Positions 26,601-35,156 of a stretch of DNA of 64,000 nt are shown here, one piece after another. The translations under genes and the position numbers were made by a program. The stretch comes from Streptomyces sp. F63 (GTDB lineage: Bacteria; Actinomycetota; Actinomycetes; Streptomycetales; Streptomycetaceae). The notes below the pieces were generated by a model. The model was given only the letters and a program-made list of their open reading frames with translations, was not told the origin of the DNA and ran no database searches. The DNA lies in contig NZ_JAGPXX010000003.1 of assembly GCF_018070345.1 (NCBI RefSeq), positions 310,001-374,000 on the forward strand, in the 5' to 3' direction. How positions within the stretch are numbered: the stretch's first letter is position 1; each line of letters opens with the position of its first letter.

Positions 26601-29600
26601 ATGGCCAAGGCAGCACGCCGCAGGACACGCGACATCCCGGCCAAGACGCACCCGGGGATCGCGAGCCCGCCGCGGGCCCGCGAGACCCTCGACGTGGGCC
26701 GGCTGGAGCGGGCGCTGCGCAAGGCGGTCGACGGCGAGGTCCGCTTCGACACCGCCTCGCTCGGCCTGTACGCCCAGGACGCGTCGAACTACCGGCAGGT
26801 GCCGATCGGGGTCGTCGTCCCCCGCACGCTGGACGACGTGGAGGCGGTCCACAAGGTCTGCCACCGCTTCGGCGCGCCCGTCCTCAGCCGCGGCGGCGGA
26901 ACGAGCCTGTCCGGCGAGACGGTCAACGAGGCCGTGGTCATCGACCACTCCAAGTACCTCACCACCATCGGCGAGGTGGACCCCGAGCGCCGCATCGTCA
27001 CCTGCGAACCGGGCGTCATCAACGAACAGCTCAACCGCCACCTCGGCCGGCACGACCTGGTCTTCGGCCCCGACCCCTCCTCCCACTCCCGCTGCGTGAT
27101 CGGCGGCAACATCGGCAACAACTCCTGCGGAATCCACTCGGTGCAGTCGCAGCTCTACGGCCCCGGGCCGCGCACCAGCGACAACGTGCACGCCCTGGAG
27201 GTCGTCACCTACGACGGCGCCCGCTTCTGGACGGGCGTGGACGAGGAGCGGCACCTCGACGAGATCATCGCCGCGGGAGGCCGCAAGGGCGAGATCTACG
27301 CCGCGCTGCGCGACCTGCGCGACCGGTACGCCGACGCCATCCGGGCCGGCTTCCGCTCCGAGCGGGAGGTGCCGCGCCGGGTGTCCGGCTACAACCTCGA
27401 CGAACTCCTGCCCGAACGCGGCTTCAACGTCGCCCGCGCCCTGGTCGGCACCGAGAGCACCTGCGTCACGGTGCTGCGCTCACAGCTCTTGCTCACCCCC
27501 GCCCTGCTCCAGCGCACCACCGTCGTCGTCGAGTACGACGACCTCGCCGACGCCGCCGAGCACTGCCAGGAGATCATCGAGCGGTGGAAGCCGATCGGCC
27601 TGGAGGCGCTGGACGACCAGCTCATCCGGGACCAGCAGCTGCAGCACATGAATGCCGAGGACATCGGGGACCTGCCCCGGGCTGACAGCGGCGGCGCCTG
27701 GCTCCTCGTCCAGTTCGGCGCCGACACCACCGAGGAGTCCGTGGCCCGCGCCCACGGCTTCGTCCGCTGGCTCACCGGGGACAAGGACTACGCGCCGGAC
27801 CGCGTCCGCGTCGCCCGGAGCACGCAGGAGGGCGGCAGCAGCGAACACGTGTGGGCGATCCGGGAGAGCGGCCTCGGCTCGACCGCCTTCCCGCCCGGCG
27901 GCAAGGACCACTGGCCCGGCTGGGAGGACTCCGCGGTACCGCCCGAACGGACCGGGGAGTACGTGCGCGGCCTCCGCGAGATCATGGCCCGGCACGGCCT
28001 CGACGGCGCCATGTACGGCCACCTCGGCCAGGGGTGCATCCACTCCCGGATCAGCTTCGACCTGCGCACCGCCGACGGGCTGGCCACCTACCGGGCGTTC
28101 CTGGAGGAGGCCGCCGACCTGTGCGTCGGCATGGGCGGCTCGGTCTCCGGCGAGCACGGCGACGGACAGCAGCGCGGCGAACTGCTGGAGAAGCAGTACG
28201 GTCCCGAACTCGTCGAGGCCATGCGGGAGTTCAAGGCGATCTGGGACCCGCGGTGGAAGATGAGCCCGGGCAAGGTCGTCGACCCGTACCGCATGGACGA
28301 GAACCTCAAGCTGGGCACCGGCTACAACCCGCCCCGCGAGCGCACCAAGTTCGCCTACGCGGAGGACGGCGGCGACTTCGCCCACGCCACGCTGCGCTGC
28401 GTCGGCATCGGCAAGTGCCGGGTGCCGGATGCGCAGACGACGATGTGCCCCAGCTACCAGGTCACCCGCGAGGAGAAGCACACCACCCGCGGCCGGGCCC
28501 GCCTGCTGTACGAGATGCTCGAAGGGGACGTCGTCACCGACGGCTGGCAGTCCAAGGAGGTCTACGACGCCCTCGACCTCTGCCTGTCCTGCAAGGGCTG
28601 CACCAACGACTGCCCCGTCAACGTCGACATGCCCACCTACAAGGCCGAGTTCCTGCACCACCACTTCAAGTCGGCCCGCCGGTGGCGCCCGCGCCACGCC
28701 TACGCCTTCGGATTCATCGACCAGACGGCCCGGATCGCCTCCCGCGTTCCGGAACTCGCCAACGTCGCCACGCAGACCCCGGGCCTGTCCCGCCTCGCCA
28801 AGCTGGCGGCGGGCATCGACCGCCGCCGCCCGCTGCCCCGCTTCGCGCCCATGACGCTCCAGGAGTGGTTCGCCCGGCGCGGCGGCACCGCCAACCCCGG
28901 CGGCCGCCCCGTCGTGCTGTTCCCGGACACCTTCAACAACCACTTCCACACCGGCGTCGGGGTGGCCTGCGTGGAGGCGATCGAGGCGGCGGGCTGGCGG
29001 GTCGTCATGCCCGAGGGGCACATCTGCTGCGGACGGCCGCTGTACGACTACGGCTTCCTCGACGCCGCCGAGCGCTACCTGAACCGGGTGCTGGACCGGC
29101 TCCGCCCCCATCTGCGGGACGGTACGCCCGTCGTCGGCATGGAACCGAGCTGCCTGGCCGTCTTCAAGGACGAGCTGCCGAAGCTGCTGCCGCACGACGA
29201 CGACGCCCGGCGGCTCACCCGCAACGCCTACCACTTCCCGGAGTTCTTCCGCACCTTCGGCATCGACCCGCCGCGGCTCGACGGCTCGGCCCTGCTGTGG
29301 GGCCACTGCCACCACCGCGCCACCGGCGGGGTCACCCCCGAGCAGGAACTGCTGGAGCAGATGGGCCTGGACGTACAGAACGTGCAGGGCGGCTGCTGCG
29401 GCCTCGCCGGCTCCTGGGGCTTCGAGTCCGGCAAGTACCGGATCTCCCTGGACTGCGGTGAACAGGCGCTGCTGCCCGCCGTCCGCGAGGCGGAGGAGGA
29501 CCGCCTCGTCGTGGCCGACGGCTTCTCCTGCAAGACCCAGATCGAGGACGCCGGCACCGGGCGGCGGGCGCTGCACGTGGCCGAGGTGATGAAGCTGGCC

Positions 29601-29816
29601 CGGGAGAAGGGCGCCGGAGCGGTGTCCCGGCTGCCCGAGCGCGGCGCCGGACCGAGGCCGGCTCCGCCGCTGCGGAAGCGGGCGCTGCGGGTGACGGCCG
29701 CCGCCCTCGCCGCCGGCGCCGCCGCGGCCGGAGCCCGCGCGGCGGCAGCCCGTTTCGCGGCGGGAGCCGGTTTCGCGGCCGGAGGCCGGGGCACCGGCGA
29801 CCGCGGAAAGGTTTGA
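26601..29816 (+). CDS. FAD-linked, Fe-S cluster-containing 2-hydroxyacid (D-lactate-type) dehydrogenase
   Basis: A 1071-residue fusion of a GlcD/Dld-type flavoprotein and a GlpC-like Fe-S/CCG protein, as in YdiJ-type dehydrogenases. Residues about 40-580 hold the PCMH FAD domain (VLSRGGGTSLSGETVN, PDPSSHSRCVIGGNIGNNSCG) and FAD-oxidase C domain (YGHLGQGCIHSRI, SGEHGDGQQRGELL). Residues about 600-690 bind Fe-S clusters (GIGKCR, TMCPSY, CLSCKGCTNDCP). Two CCG motifs follow (HICCGRPLYDYGF, GGCCGLAGSWGFESGKY). The last 50 residues are Ala/Arg-rich with a possible membrane helix. ATG at 26601 has GGAAA 7 nt upstream. It likely oxidises a 2-hydroxyacid and reduces the quinone pool. Confidence 0.87.
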   Translation: MAKAARRRTRDIPAKTHPGIASPPRARETLDVGRLERALRKAVDGEVRFDTASLGLYAQDASNYRQVPIGVVVPRTLDDVEAVHKVCHRFGAPVLSRGGGTSLSGETVNEAVVIDHSKYLTTIGEVDPERRIVTCEPGVINEQLNRHLGRHDLVFGPDPSSHSRCVIGGNIGNNSCGIHSVQSQLYGPGPRTSDNVHALEVVTYDGARFWTGVDEERHLDEIIAAGGRKGEIYAALRDLRDRYADAIRAGFRSEREVPRRVSGYNLDELLPERGFNVARALVGTESTCVTVLRSQLLLTPALLQRTTVVVEYDDLADAAEHCQEIIERWKPIGLEALDDQLIRDQQLQHMNAEDIGDLPRADSGGAWLLVQFGADTTEESVARAHGFVRWLTGDKDYAPDRVRVARSTQEGGSSEHVWAIRESGLGSTAFPPGGKDHWPGWEDSAVPPERTGEYVRGLREIMARHGLDGAMYGHLGQGCIHSRISFDLRTADGLATYRAFLEEAADLCVGMGGSVSGEHGDGQQRGELLEKQYGPELVEAMREFKAIWDPRWKMSPGKVVDPYRMDENLKLGTGYNPPRERTKFAYAEDGGDFAHATLRCVGIGKCRVPDAQTTMCPSYQVTREEKHTTRGRARLLYEMLEGDVVTDGWQSKEVYDALDLCLSCKGCTNDCPVNVDMPTYKAEFLHHHFKSARRWRPRHAYAFGFIDQTARIASRVPELANVATQTPGLSRLAKLAAGIDRRRPLPRFAPMTLQEWFARRGGTANPGGRPVVLFPDTFNNHFHTGVGVACVEAIEAAGWRVVMPEGHICCGRPLYDYGFLDAAERYLNRVLDRLRPHLRDGTPVVGMEPSCLAVFKDELPKLLPHDDDARRLTRNAYHFPEFFRTFGIDPPRLDGSALLWGHCHHRATGGVTPEQELLEQMGLDVQNVQGGCCGLAGSWGFESGKYRISLDCGEQALLPAVREAEEDRLVVADGFSCKTQIEDAGTGRRALHVAEVMKLAREKGAGAVSRLPERGAGPRPAPPLRKRALRVTAAALAAGAAAAGARAAAARFAAGAGFAAGGRGTGDRGKV

Positions 29817-29824
29817 CAAGCCGA

Positions 29825-29854
29825 CGGCCGGTAACCCCTGACCGGCCGCGTTTT
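29825..29854 (+). terminator. Hairpin with T-tract after FAD/Fe-S gene
   Basis: CGGCCGGT (29825-29832) pairs with ACCGGCCG (29841-29848) around an 8-nt loop and is followed by CGTTTT. It is one of the few hairpins here with a T-tract, and could attenuate between the dehydrogenase and the DUF4396 gene. Confidence 0.65.
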
Positions 29855-29871
29855 CGATGATGGGAGGGCAT

Positions 29872-30588
29872 GTGATCGAGCTGGGCTGGCTGTCGTTCCT
29901 CGCCGAGCCGTGGTTCGTGCTGCCGTTCTACGCGATCGGGCTCATCGGCGCCGTCTGGGTGACCTGGGACGCGTACCACACCAACACCCCGCTGAAGCCC
30001 GCGATGCGGTGGGCCTGGCCCGTCATCGTGTTCTTCTTCGGCCCGGTCGGCCTCGCGCTGTACCTGCTGACGGCCCGCGCGCCCGGCATCGGGCAGGTGG
30101 ACGGCGAGGAGGAGAAGCAGGAGCGGCACAACGCGTACGTGATGCACGACTGGTTCCGCCGCACCACCGGCTCGGTGATCCACTGCGTCGGCGGGGACGG
30201 CGTCGGCATCGTCACCGCCATGATCATGGCCCGGGTCTTCGACCTGGGCTTCTGGGAAGAGTGGTGGTTCGAGTACCTGGTCGGCTACCTGATGGGCACG
30301 CTCATCTTCCAGTACAAGGCGATGTCCATGCACGCGAGCAGCTGGCCGCGGGCGATCTACATGGCCTTCCGCGGGGAGTGGTACTCGATGCTGTCGGTCA
30401 TGGCGGGCATGGGCCTGGTCATGGGGCTCGTCACCCCGCTGGCCGTCACCGAGCAGCCGGACCCGGACACCTACGCCTTCTGGGGCTTCGCCGCCCTCGG
30501 GCTGTTCGTCGGGTTCCTTCTCACCTATCCGATGAACTGGCTGGAGATCAAGGTCGGTTACAAGCACGGCATGGGGAGGCAGCACTGA
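29872..30588 (+). CDS. DUF4396 membrane protein
   Basis: A 238-residue protein with about six membrane helices. The DUF4396 hallmark HCVGGDGVGIVTAMIMARVF lies near 105-125 and is preceded by a cytoplasmic stretch with EEEKQERHNAY. Family function is unknown; members often neighbour copper or redox proteins. GTG at 29872 has GGGAGG 4-5 nt upstream; ATGs at 29857/29860 lack an SD. It overlaps the next gene by one base (TGATG), so the pair is co-translated. It may be a membrane partner of the upstream dehydrogenase, by context only. Confidence 0.78.
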   Translation: MIELGWLSFLAEPWFVLPFYAIGLIGAVWVTWDAYHTNTPLKPAMRWAWPVIVFFFGPVGLALYLLTARAPGIGQVDGEEEKQERHNAYVMHDWFRRTTGSVIHCVGGDGVGIVTAMIMARVFDLGFWEEWWFEYLVGYLMGTLIFQYKAMSMHASSWPRAIYMAFRGEWYSMLSVMAGMGLVMGLVTPLAVTEQPDPDTYAFWGFAALGLFVGFLLTYPMNWLEIKVGYKHGMGRQH

Positions 30589-31328
30589 TGGGGCTCCGGA
30601 AGATCGGTATCGTCGCCGCCATGTGGGTGCTCGGCCTGGCGAGCCTGGCCGGTTTCGCCTGGGCGGTGCAGTGGCTGGACGACCAGCCCGTACACGTACC
30701 GGCGGCCGCCGGCGCGCCGCCGGCGGTGGCACCCGACCGCCCGACGGCGGCGCTCACCGCGGGAACCGCCCGCGCGGCCGCCGCCGCCCGCCACGGCCTC
30801 GCCACCGGCGAGCGCAGCGAGGCCACCCACGCGCTCGACGCGGCGCTGCGGGCCGCCGAGGTCGGCCACGCCTCGGCCCACGGCCCGGTCGGCAACGGCT
30901 TCACCGCCGCCGTGAAGCATCTGAAGGGAGCCCGCCAGGATCTGCACAACGGGCTGCCCGACGCGGCCCGCGGCAAGCTGGACCGCGCCGTGCGGGAACT
31001 CACCGAGGTCGTCGCCCCCGCCGGACGGCAGCGGCCTTCCGCGCCGCCCCGCGCGGTGTGGCCGGACTACCGGGACGCGACCCTGCTCGGCCCCGAGGGC
31101 GGCATGATCGGGCGGATCCGCAGCATCGAGGGCGGCCCCGGTGGCGCCCCGGTCGCCGTCCTGGAGGTCGGCGGCTCCCAGGACGTGCTGGGCTTCCTCG
31201 ACTTCGGCGGACGCACGGTACGCGTCCCCGCCGACCAGGTCCTGTGGGGCCCCACCCGCTACATCGGCAACACGATGGCCGCGCTCCCCGCCCGCGACCC
31301 GGGCCGGCTCCCGGGCGCCACGGGCTGA
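30588..31328 (+). CDS. Single-pass membrane-anchored protein with PRC-barrel-like C-terminus
   Basis: A 246-residue protein. One N-terminal membrane helix (residues about 5-28) is followed by an Ala-rich helical region (TARAAAAARHGLATGERSEATHALDAAL, then KLDRAVRELTEVV) resembling a periplasmic helical bundle, and a C-terminal beta-type segment (IGRIRSIEGGPGG, VLEVGGSQDVLGFLDFGG, RVPADQVLWGP) of PRC-barrel look. Function unknown. Start overlaps the DUF4396 stop by one base. Last gene of the cluster. Confidence 0.7.
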   Translation: MGLRKIGIVAAMWVLGLASLAGFAWAVQWLDDQPVHVPAAAGAPPAVAPDRPTAALTAGTARAAAAARHGLATGERSEATHALDAALRAAEVGHASAHGPVGNGFTAAVKHLKGARQDLHNGLPDAARGKLDRAVRELTEVVAPAGRQRPSAPPRAVWPDYRDATLLGPEGGMIGRIRSIEGGPGGAPVAVLEVGGSQDVLGFLDFGGRTVRVPADQVLWGPTRYIGNTMAALPARDPGRLPGATG

Positions 31329-31643
31329 ACCCGGGCCGGTCTCCGCAGCCCTTCCGGCAGGGGCGCCGCCTCGCCGGTATCTTCCGTCGCCGGCGCCCTG
31401 CCGGCCACTTCTCCCCGGCTCCCCGGCCCGGCTTGCACGAGCCGACTTGCACGAGGCTCGCGCCACCGCCTGGGCACAGCGGTCGATCGCCGCGCGCGGT
31501 ACGGGCGGGCGACGGAGACAGGCGCTGCGGAAGGCCGTGCACTCTCCCGCACCGCCTGCCTTCGCTGCTGGACGGCGCCCGGACACGGTGGCGCGCTCGG
31601 CGGGCATTCCGCGCGAGCACAGGCGCCGGTCCGGTCACGTTCG
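31329..31643. other. Convergent intergenic region, no gene seen
   Basis: About 315 bases between two convergent genes. Short GC-rich inverted segments near 31355-31425 could act as terminators; nothing else is recognisable. Confidence 0.4.
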
Positions 31644-31673
31644 GTCAGTTCAAGTCAGTTCAGGTCAGTTCAG
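31644..31673. repeat. Three 10-bp direct repeats overlapping the DUF4232 stop codon
   Basis: GTCAGTTCAA, GTCAGTTCAG and GTCAGTTCAG follow one another without gaps, one helical turn per unit. The minus-strand stop (31670-31672) lies in the third copy. Confidence 0.8.
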
Positions 31674-32326
31674 GGACGCTTCCCCGGCTCGACCGCACGG
31701 ACCTCGAAGACATCACCGCACACGCGGAAGGACTCCGCCGGTGTCCGCAGCGCCCAGGTCGACCCCGGCGGGTACGCCTGGACCCGCGCGGCGGGCTTCC
31801 AGCAGGGCTCGTCCGTCACCCCCTCGGCGACGGTGTGCAGAACCGCGTGGGCACTGCCGCCGGGCTCCAGCCGCACGGCAGGGGCGTTCGGACCCCGGCG
31901 TTCGGCGGGTTCGCCGATCCTGTCGCCGGCGGAGTCGATCAGGGTGACGCCGGGGTGGCCGCGGAGCGAACAGGGCTCCGGACCCGTGTTGGTGAAGACC
32001 AGCGGGGCGTAGCGGTTGCCCGCCCCCGCGGAGACGCGGCCGAGGGACAGGTCGAGGCGGTCACGGGTACAGCGGCCGGGCGGCGCGGAGGCCGACACAC
32101 TGGCGTCGTCCGCGGCCGAAGTCGGCGCCGTACGCCCGGCGTTATCGGCGGGCGAAGGGGCAGGCGTGGACCGCCCGGCGCCGGTGCCGGCACCGGCGCC
32201 CCCGCAGGCCGCGGCCGTCAGGACGACGCCCACGAGCGCGGCGCCCGTCCGCGCCGCCCGCGGGCGGCGCGAACGCCCCGGAGCCGGTGCCGCGCGGGGG
32301 CCGCCCCGCCGGACCGTGCCGGTCAC
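31670..32326 (-). CDS. DUF4232 putative lipoprotein
   Basis: A 218-residue exported protein: basic N-terminus, hydrophobic VGVVLTAAAC ending in a likely lipidated Cys, a Ser/Pro/Ala linker, then a DUF4232 beta-sandwich (CTRDRLDLSLG, NRYAPLVFTNTGPEPCSLRGHPGVTLIDSAG, AEGVTDEPCWKPAARVQAYPPG, FRVCGDVFEVRAVEP) with paired Cys. Function unknown; members are common in Streptomyces cell walls. The lipobox is weak (Ala at -3). GTG at 32326 overlaps the upstream PRC-barrel stop as GTGA; a second GTG precedes it directly. Probable operon with the PRC gene. Confidence 0.8.
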   Translation of the reverse strand: MTGTVRRGGPRAAPAPGRSRRPRAARTGAALVGVVLTAAACGGAGAGTGAGRSTPAPSPADNAGRTAPTSAADDASVSASAPPGRCTRDRLDLSLGRVSAGAGNRYAPLVFTNTGPEPCSLRGHPGVTLIDSAGDRIGEPAERRGPNAPAVRLEPGGSAHAVLHTVAEGVTDEPCWKPAARVQAYPPGSTWALRTPAESFRVCGDVFEVRAVEPGKRP

Positions 32327-32754
32327 CACAGCTGCCCGGGCTGACGGGGGAACGGCGGGTACGCATAGCCGGGCCCCCAGAACGGCTGGTAGCCGTAGTG
32401 CCGGTAGAGGTGGTCGTAGAACTCGCCGCTGTCCACGAGTTCAGGGTCGTACGCGGGCGCCCCGGCCACCTGCTCGCGGGTCCGGTCGATGCGCACCCGG
32501 TCCTCGGAGACGTCGGCGACGGCATCGACCGGGACGTAGCTCTCCTTCTCGCCGATGCCGAGGAAACCTCCGTGTTCCAGGAGAAGGAAGCGGACTCTGT
32601 GCTCCTCTTCGTCGACGAGCAGGTCGCCGACCTTGCCGAGGTCGTTGCCCGAGCGGTCGGTGACCTTCCGGCCCCGGATGTCCTCGCCGGGGTCGGTGAT
32701 CGTCTGGGGGGAGTCCGAGATCCTGGTCAGTACGGGGACGTCGCCGGATTCCAT
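32323..32754 (-). CDS. PRC-barrel domain protein
   Basis: A 143-residue cytoplasmic protein. Residues about 20-80 form a PRC barrel (DIRGRKVTDRSGNDLGKVGDLLVDEEEHRVRFLLLEHGGFLGIGEKESYVPVDAV-type segment), ending with an aromatic/Pro-rich tail (YGYQPFWGPGYAYPPFP). PRC barrels occur in photosynthetic reaction centres, RimM and stress-associated bacterial proteins; this stand-alone type is of unknown role. SD GAGGAGG lies 4 nt before the ATG. Overlaps the DUF4232 gene by 4 nt. Confidence 0.83.
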   Translation of the reverse strand: MESGDVPVLTRISDSPQTITDPGEDIRGRKVTDRSGNDLGKVGDLLVDEEEHRVRFLLLEHGGFLGIGEKESYVPVDAVADVSEDRVRIDRTREQVAGAPAYDPELVDSGEFYDHLYRHYGYQPFWGPGYAYPPFPRQPGQLW

Positions 32755-32978
32755 GGGGCCTCCTCACGCATCACAGGGGTGCCTGCGAACCCGGACCGGG
32801 CGGCCCGGGCGCCTTCTCCTCCCGGGTTCCCCCCGTCGCCGGGACGCATCCACCATTTCCTGACCCGTCCTCATGTATCGAAAGCCTCACGGCGGGTGCA
32901 GCAGCGCATGGAGCCGGGTACCCCGCCCGGAACAGTCCGCAAGCGCCCGCACACGAGTACCAGGAAGGGGAGGGCGGC

Positions 32979-33416
32979 ATGCACCGAACGAGAAGAGGGC
33001 GGGGACGCCGGGCCCGGACGGCGGGGGTGGTCGCCGCCGCGTTTCTGGCGTTGACGACCGGGTGCACCGAGGAGGACGTGCCCCCGGACGCCGCCTCCGC
33101 GGCCGAGGAGGTGCAGGAGGAACTCCGCGAGATCCGCGACGGCATCGTGGCCACCGCCGACGTGGACGTCCGCGGGACCGAGATCGACGACGAGGGGCGC
33201 GCGGTCGCGGAACTCGCCGTGGCGAACAGCGGTGACGAGGCCGCCTCGTACGCGATCCAGGTCAACTTCCATGACGGGAACGGCGATCTGGCCGACGTCG
33301 TCCTGGTGACCGTGTCCTCCGTGGCGCCGGGCGACACGGCGCGGGCAACGGCGCGGAGCCATCTCGACCTGCCCGAGCGCACCACCGCCGAGGCGGTCAT
33401 GGCCGTGCGCCACTGA
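32979..33416 (+). CDS. Putative lipoprotein with FxLYD-like beta-sandwich
   Basis: A 145-residue exported protein: basic N-terminus, hydrophobic stretch and lipobox LTTGC (Cys29), an acidic coil (EEVQEELREI), then about 85 residues resembling FxLYD/DUF3426 extracellular beta-sandwiches (AELAVANSGDEAASYAIQVNFHDGNGDLADVVLVTVSSVAPGDTAR-type pattern). Binding partner unknown. Strong SD (GGAAGGGGAGGG) 3-6 nt before the ATG. Divergent from the PRC gene. Confidence 0.72.
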   Translation: MHRTRRGRGRRARTAGVVAAAFLALTTGCTEEDVPPDAASAAEEVQEELREIRDGIVATADVDVRGTEIDDEGRAVAELAVANSGDEAASYAIQVNFHDGNGDLADVVLVTVSSVAPGDTARATARSHLDLPERTTAEAVMAVRH

Positions 33417-33699
33417 ACAGCGCCCGTCACCGCCCGTACGGATCCACGCGGCATCCACCCGGTGGGAGCCCGCCGCCCGGGACCGCCGCCCGGCGACGAC
33501 CGCCTCCGGAACCGCCGAAGGCGGCGAGCGGCGGACCTCCGCCCCCGCACCACCCTCGCCCCGCAGCCGACGCCGACAGGATCCCGGGACGGGCGGCGAG
33601 ACCCAGGACCAGCGCCCGGTGGGCGCGGGAGCACCCGCTCTCCTAGGCTCTGAGCCATCCACCGGCTCCCGGGGTCCCGCACGATCAGGAGGCATCACA

Positions 33700-34116
33700 T
33701 TGCCGGCTGACGCCATGGCCACGGCGCACCTCCGCATCGCCCGCCCGTCGCGCGACCTGGAATCCGCGGAACGGTTCTGGGTCTCCGGCCTCGGTCTCGA
33801 CGTCCTGTACCGGCACGCGGCGGACGGCACGCCCGGCGTGCACTCACTCCTCATGGTCGGCCGGCCCGGCGCCGCCTGGCACCTGGAACTCGTCCACGAC
33901 CCCGCCGCCCCCATGGAGCCGCGGCCGACCCCCGAAGACCTGCTGGTCGTCTATCTCGGCGGACCGGTGCCCGACTCCCTGGTGGAACGGCTCGAAACGC
34001 ACGGCGGGCAGCGGGTACCGGCTCACAATCCGTACTGGGACACCTGGGGCCTCACCTTCCAGGACCCGGACGGCTATCTGCTGGTGCTGTCCACCCGGAC
34101 CTGGTCCAACGCGTAG
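33700..34116 (+). CDS. Glyoxalase/VOC-fold protein
   Basis: A 138-residue VOC-fold protein of the glyoxalase/bleomycin-resistance type: LRIARPSRDLESAERFWVSGLGLDVLY, WHLELVH (metal-type Glu), and WGLTFQDPDGYLLVLS at the end. Metal-dependent lyase, dioxygenase or drug-binding roles are all possible. The TTG at 33700 is chosen because AGGAGG lies exactly 7 nt upstream; ATG at 33715 is in frame but has no SD. No operon partner. The preceding 280 nt show no other gene. Confidence 0.82.
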   Translation: MPADAMATAHLRIARPSRDLESAERFWVSGLGLDVLYRHAADGTPGVHSLLMVGRPGAAWHLELVHDPAAPMEPRPTPEDLLVVYLGGPVPDSLVERLETHGGQRVPAHNPYWDTWGLTFQDPDGYLLVLSTRTWSNA

Positions 34117-34234
34117 AGGTTCACCGGGACTCCCCGGACCGGCCGTTGATCACCGGACGAGCCCCGGACCGCCCGTGACCCCGGGTTCCTCCGTCCGCCC
34201 TTCCACGGACGCCGGCATGCGGCTGCCTAATCCA

Positions 34235-34300
34235 GGCGGCGTACGCCTGCACATACGCGAAGACCCCGGCTTCAGCGCTTTCGCCGGGGACGGGGTCTTC
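34235..34300. repeat. Left copy of 43-bp direct repeat, with terminator-type hairpin
   Basis: Bases 34235-34277 match 40746-40788 at 36 of 43 positions in the same orientation, including a run of twelve identical bases (GCGAAGACCCCG). The repeat enters a hairpin, GAAGACCCCG (34259-34268) with CGGGGTCTTC (34291-34300). The matching hairpin at the right copy is the tRNA-Arg terminator. The rest of the 34117-34521 gap has no gene I can support. Confidence 0.7.
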
Positions 34301-34521
34301 GGGCCCCTTTGTGCCGGGTGCCGGCGGGAGTGCCCACCAAGCCGCGACACCATCGCTGAGAATCTCCACGCTTCTGATCTGGCCGTTGATGGTGCGGGGT
34401 CCGGTGCGCAGGGCGCGCGCGGACCGGCCCCTTGGGCGACGGAGGCGGGCGCGGGGGTGCCCGTCCCGGCACCGATGCAGCCCGTGTCGGCCTCCGTGAG
34501 CTGGACCATCGGATCAGCTCA

Positions 34522-34857
34522 TCACAGGCGGCGCCCCACCTTCGCCGCTTGCCGCTCGTACCCCTTGGTCTCCCACCATTCCTCCAGGAGACTGCGGACC
34601 AAGGAGACCAGCATTTCCAGTCGACCGGGATCGGGCGCAGGAGAAGTGAGAACGTCCACGAAGGACTTGTCGCCCCACGGCAGCGCAACTTCCCATTGTT
34701 CTTCCCGAAGATTCGGCTGCTCGATGCCGAGCCGGTACGTCATCGTCACGCTGCGGTCCCGGTGGTGATCGATCCGCATGCCACGGACGTTGAATCTCGT
34801 GCTTCCCCGGGTGAACGAGCGAGCGAGTTCTCGTTCCGCCGGGGCCCGCTCCAGCAT
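34522..34857 (-). CDS. Hypothetical protein in accessory region
   Basis: A 111-residue soluble protein with no recognised domain (GSTRFNVRGMRIDHHRDRSVTMTYRLG; EEQWEVALPWGDKSFVDVL; MLVSLVRSLLEEWWETKGYERQ). GC content and codon use are less extreme than in the flanking core genes. ATG at 34857 has GGGAGAGG 4-6 nt upstream; the frame is open back to 34929. Probably transcribed after the DUF397 gene, about 100 nt away. Confidence 0.6.
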   Translation of the reverse strand: MLERAPAERELARSFTRGSTRFNVRGMRIDHHRDRSVTMTYRLGIEQPNLREEQWEVALPWGDKSFVDVLTSPAPDPGRLEMLVSLVRSLLEEWWETKGYERQAAKVGRRL

Positions 34858-34955
34858 GAGCCTCTCCCTTCGCTTCATCCAAGGGGCGCGATTGAAGGCG
34901 TTGTCCGGGCCGGCGCCCGTCTCAGGCAACCGGTCCGCGGCGCGCGCGGCAGGTT

Positions 34956-35147
34956 CTACAACAGGTGGTCGGCCTTGCCGGCCTTGATGTCGGTGATGAG
35001 GGTGCGCAGGGCTTCGAGGGAGTCGGTGAGGTAACGCTCCTCCTGGCCGTTGACGGCTATGTAGCCGTTGCCGTCGTCGTCGGTGCCGAGACGGAAGCAG
35101 TTGTTGCCTTCGGCACAGTAGGGGGCTTCCCAGGTGATGGCGGGCAT
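34956..35147 (-). CDS. DUF397-like small protein
   Basis: A 63-residue acidic protein of a divergent DUF397 type (WEAPYCAEGNNCFRLGTDDDGNGYIAV, then DSLEALRTLITDIKAG). Such proteins pair with the XRE/DUF5753 regulator directly upstream. The AAGGAG of its ribosome-binding site begins in the regulator's stop codon (TAAGGAG), 9 nt apart, so the two form a tight operon. Confidence 0.75.
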   Translation of the reverse strand: MPAITWEAPYCAEGNNCFRLGTDDDGNGYIAVNGQEERYLTDSLEALRTLITDIKAGKADHLL

Positions 35148-35156
35148 GAGGGCTCC

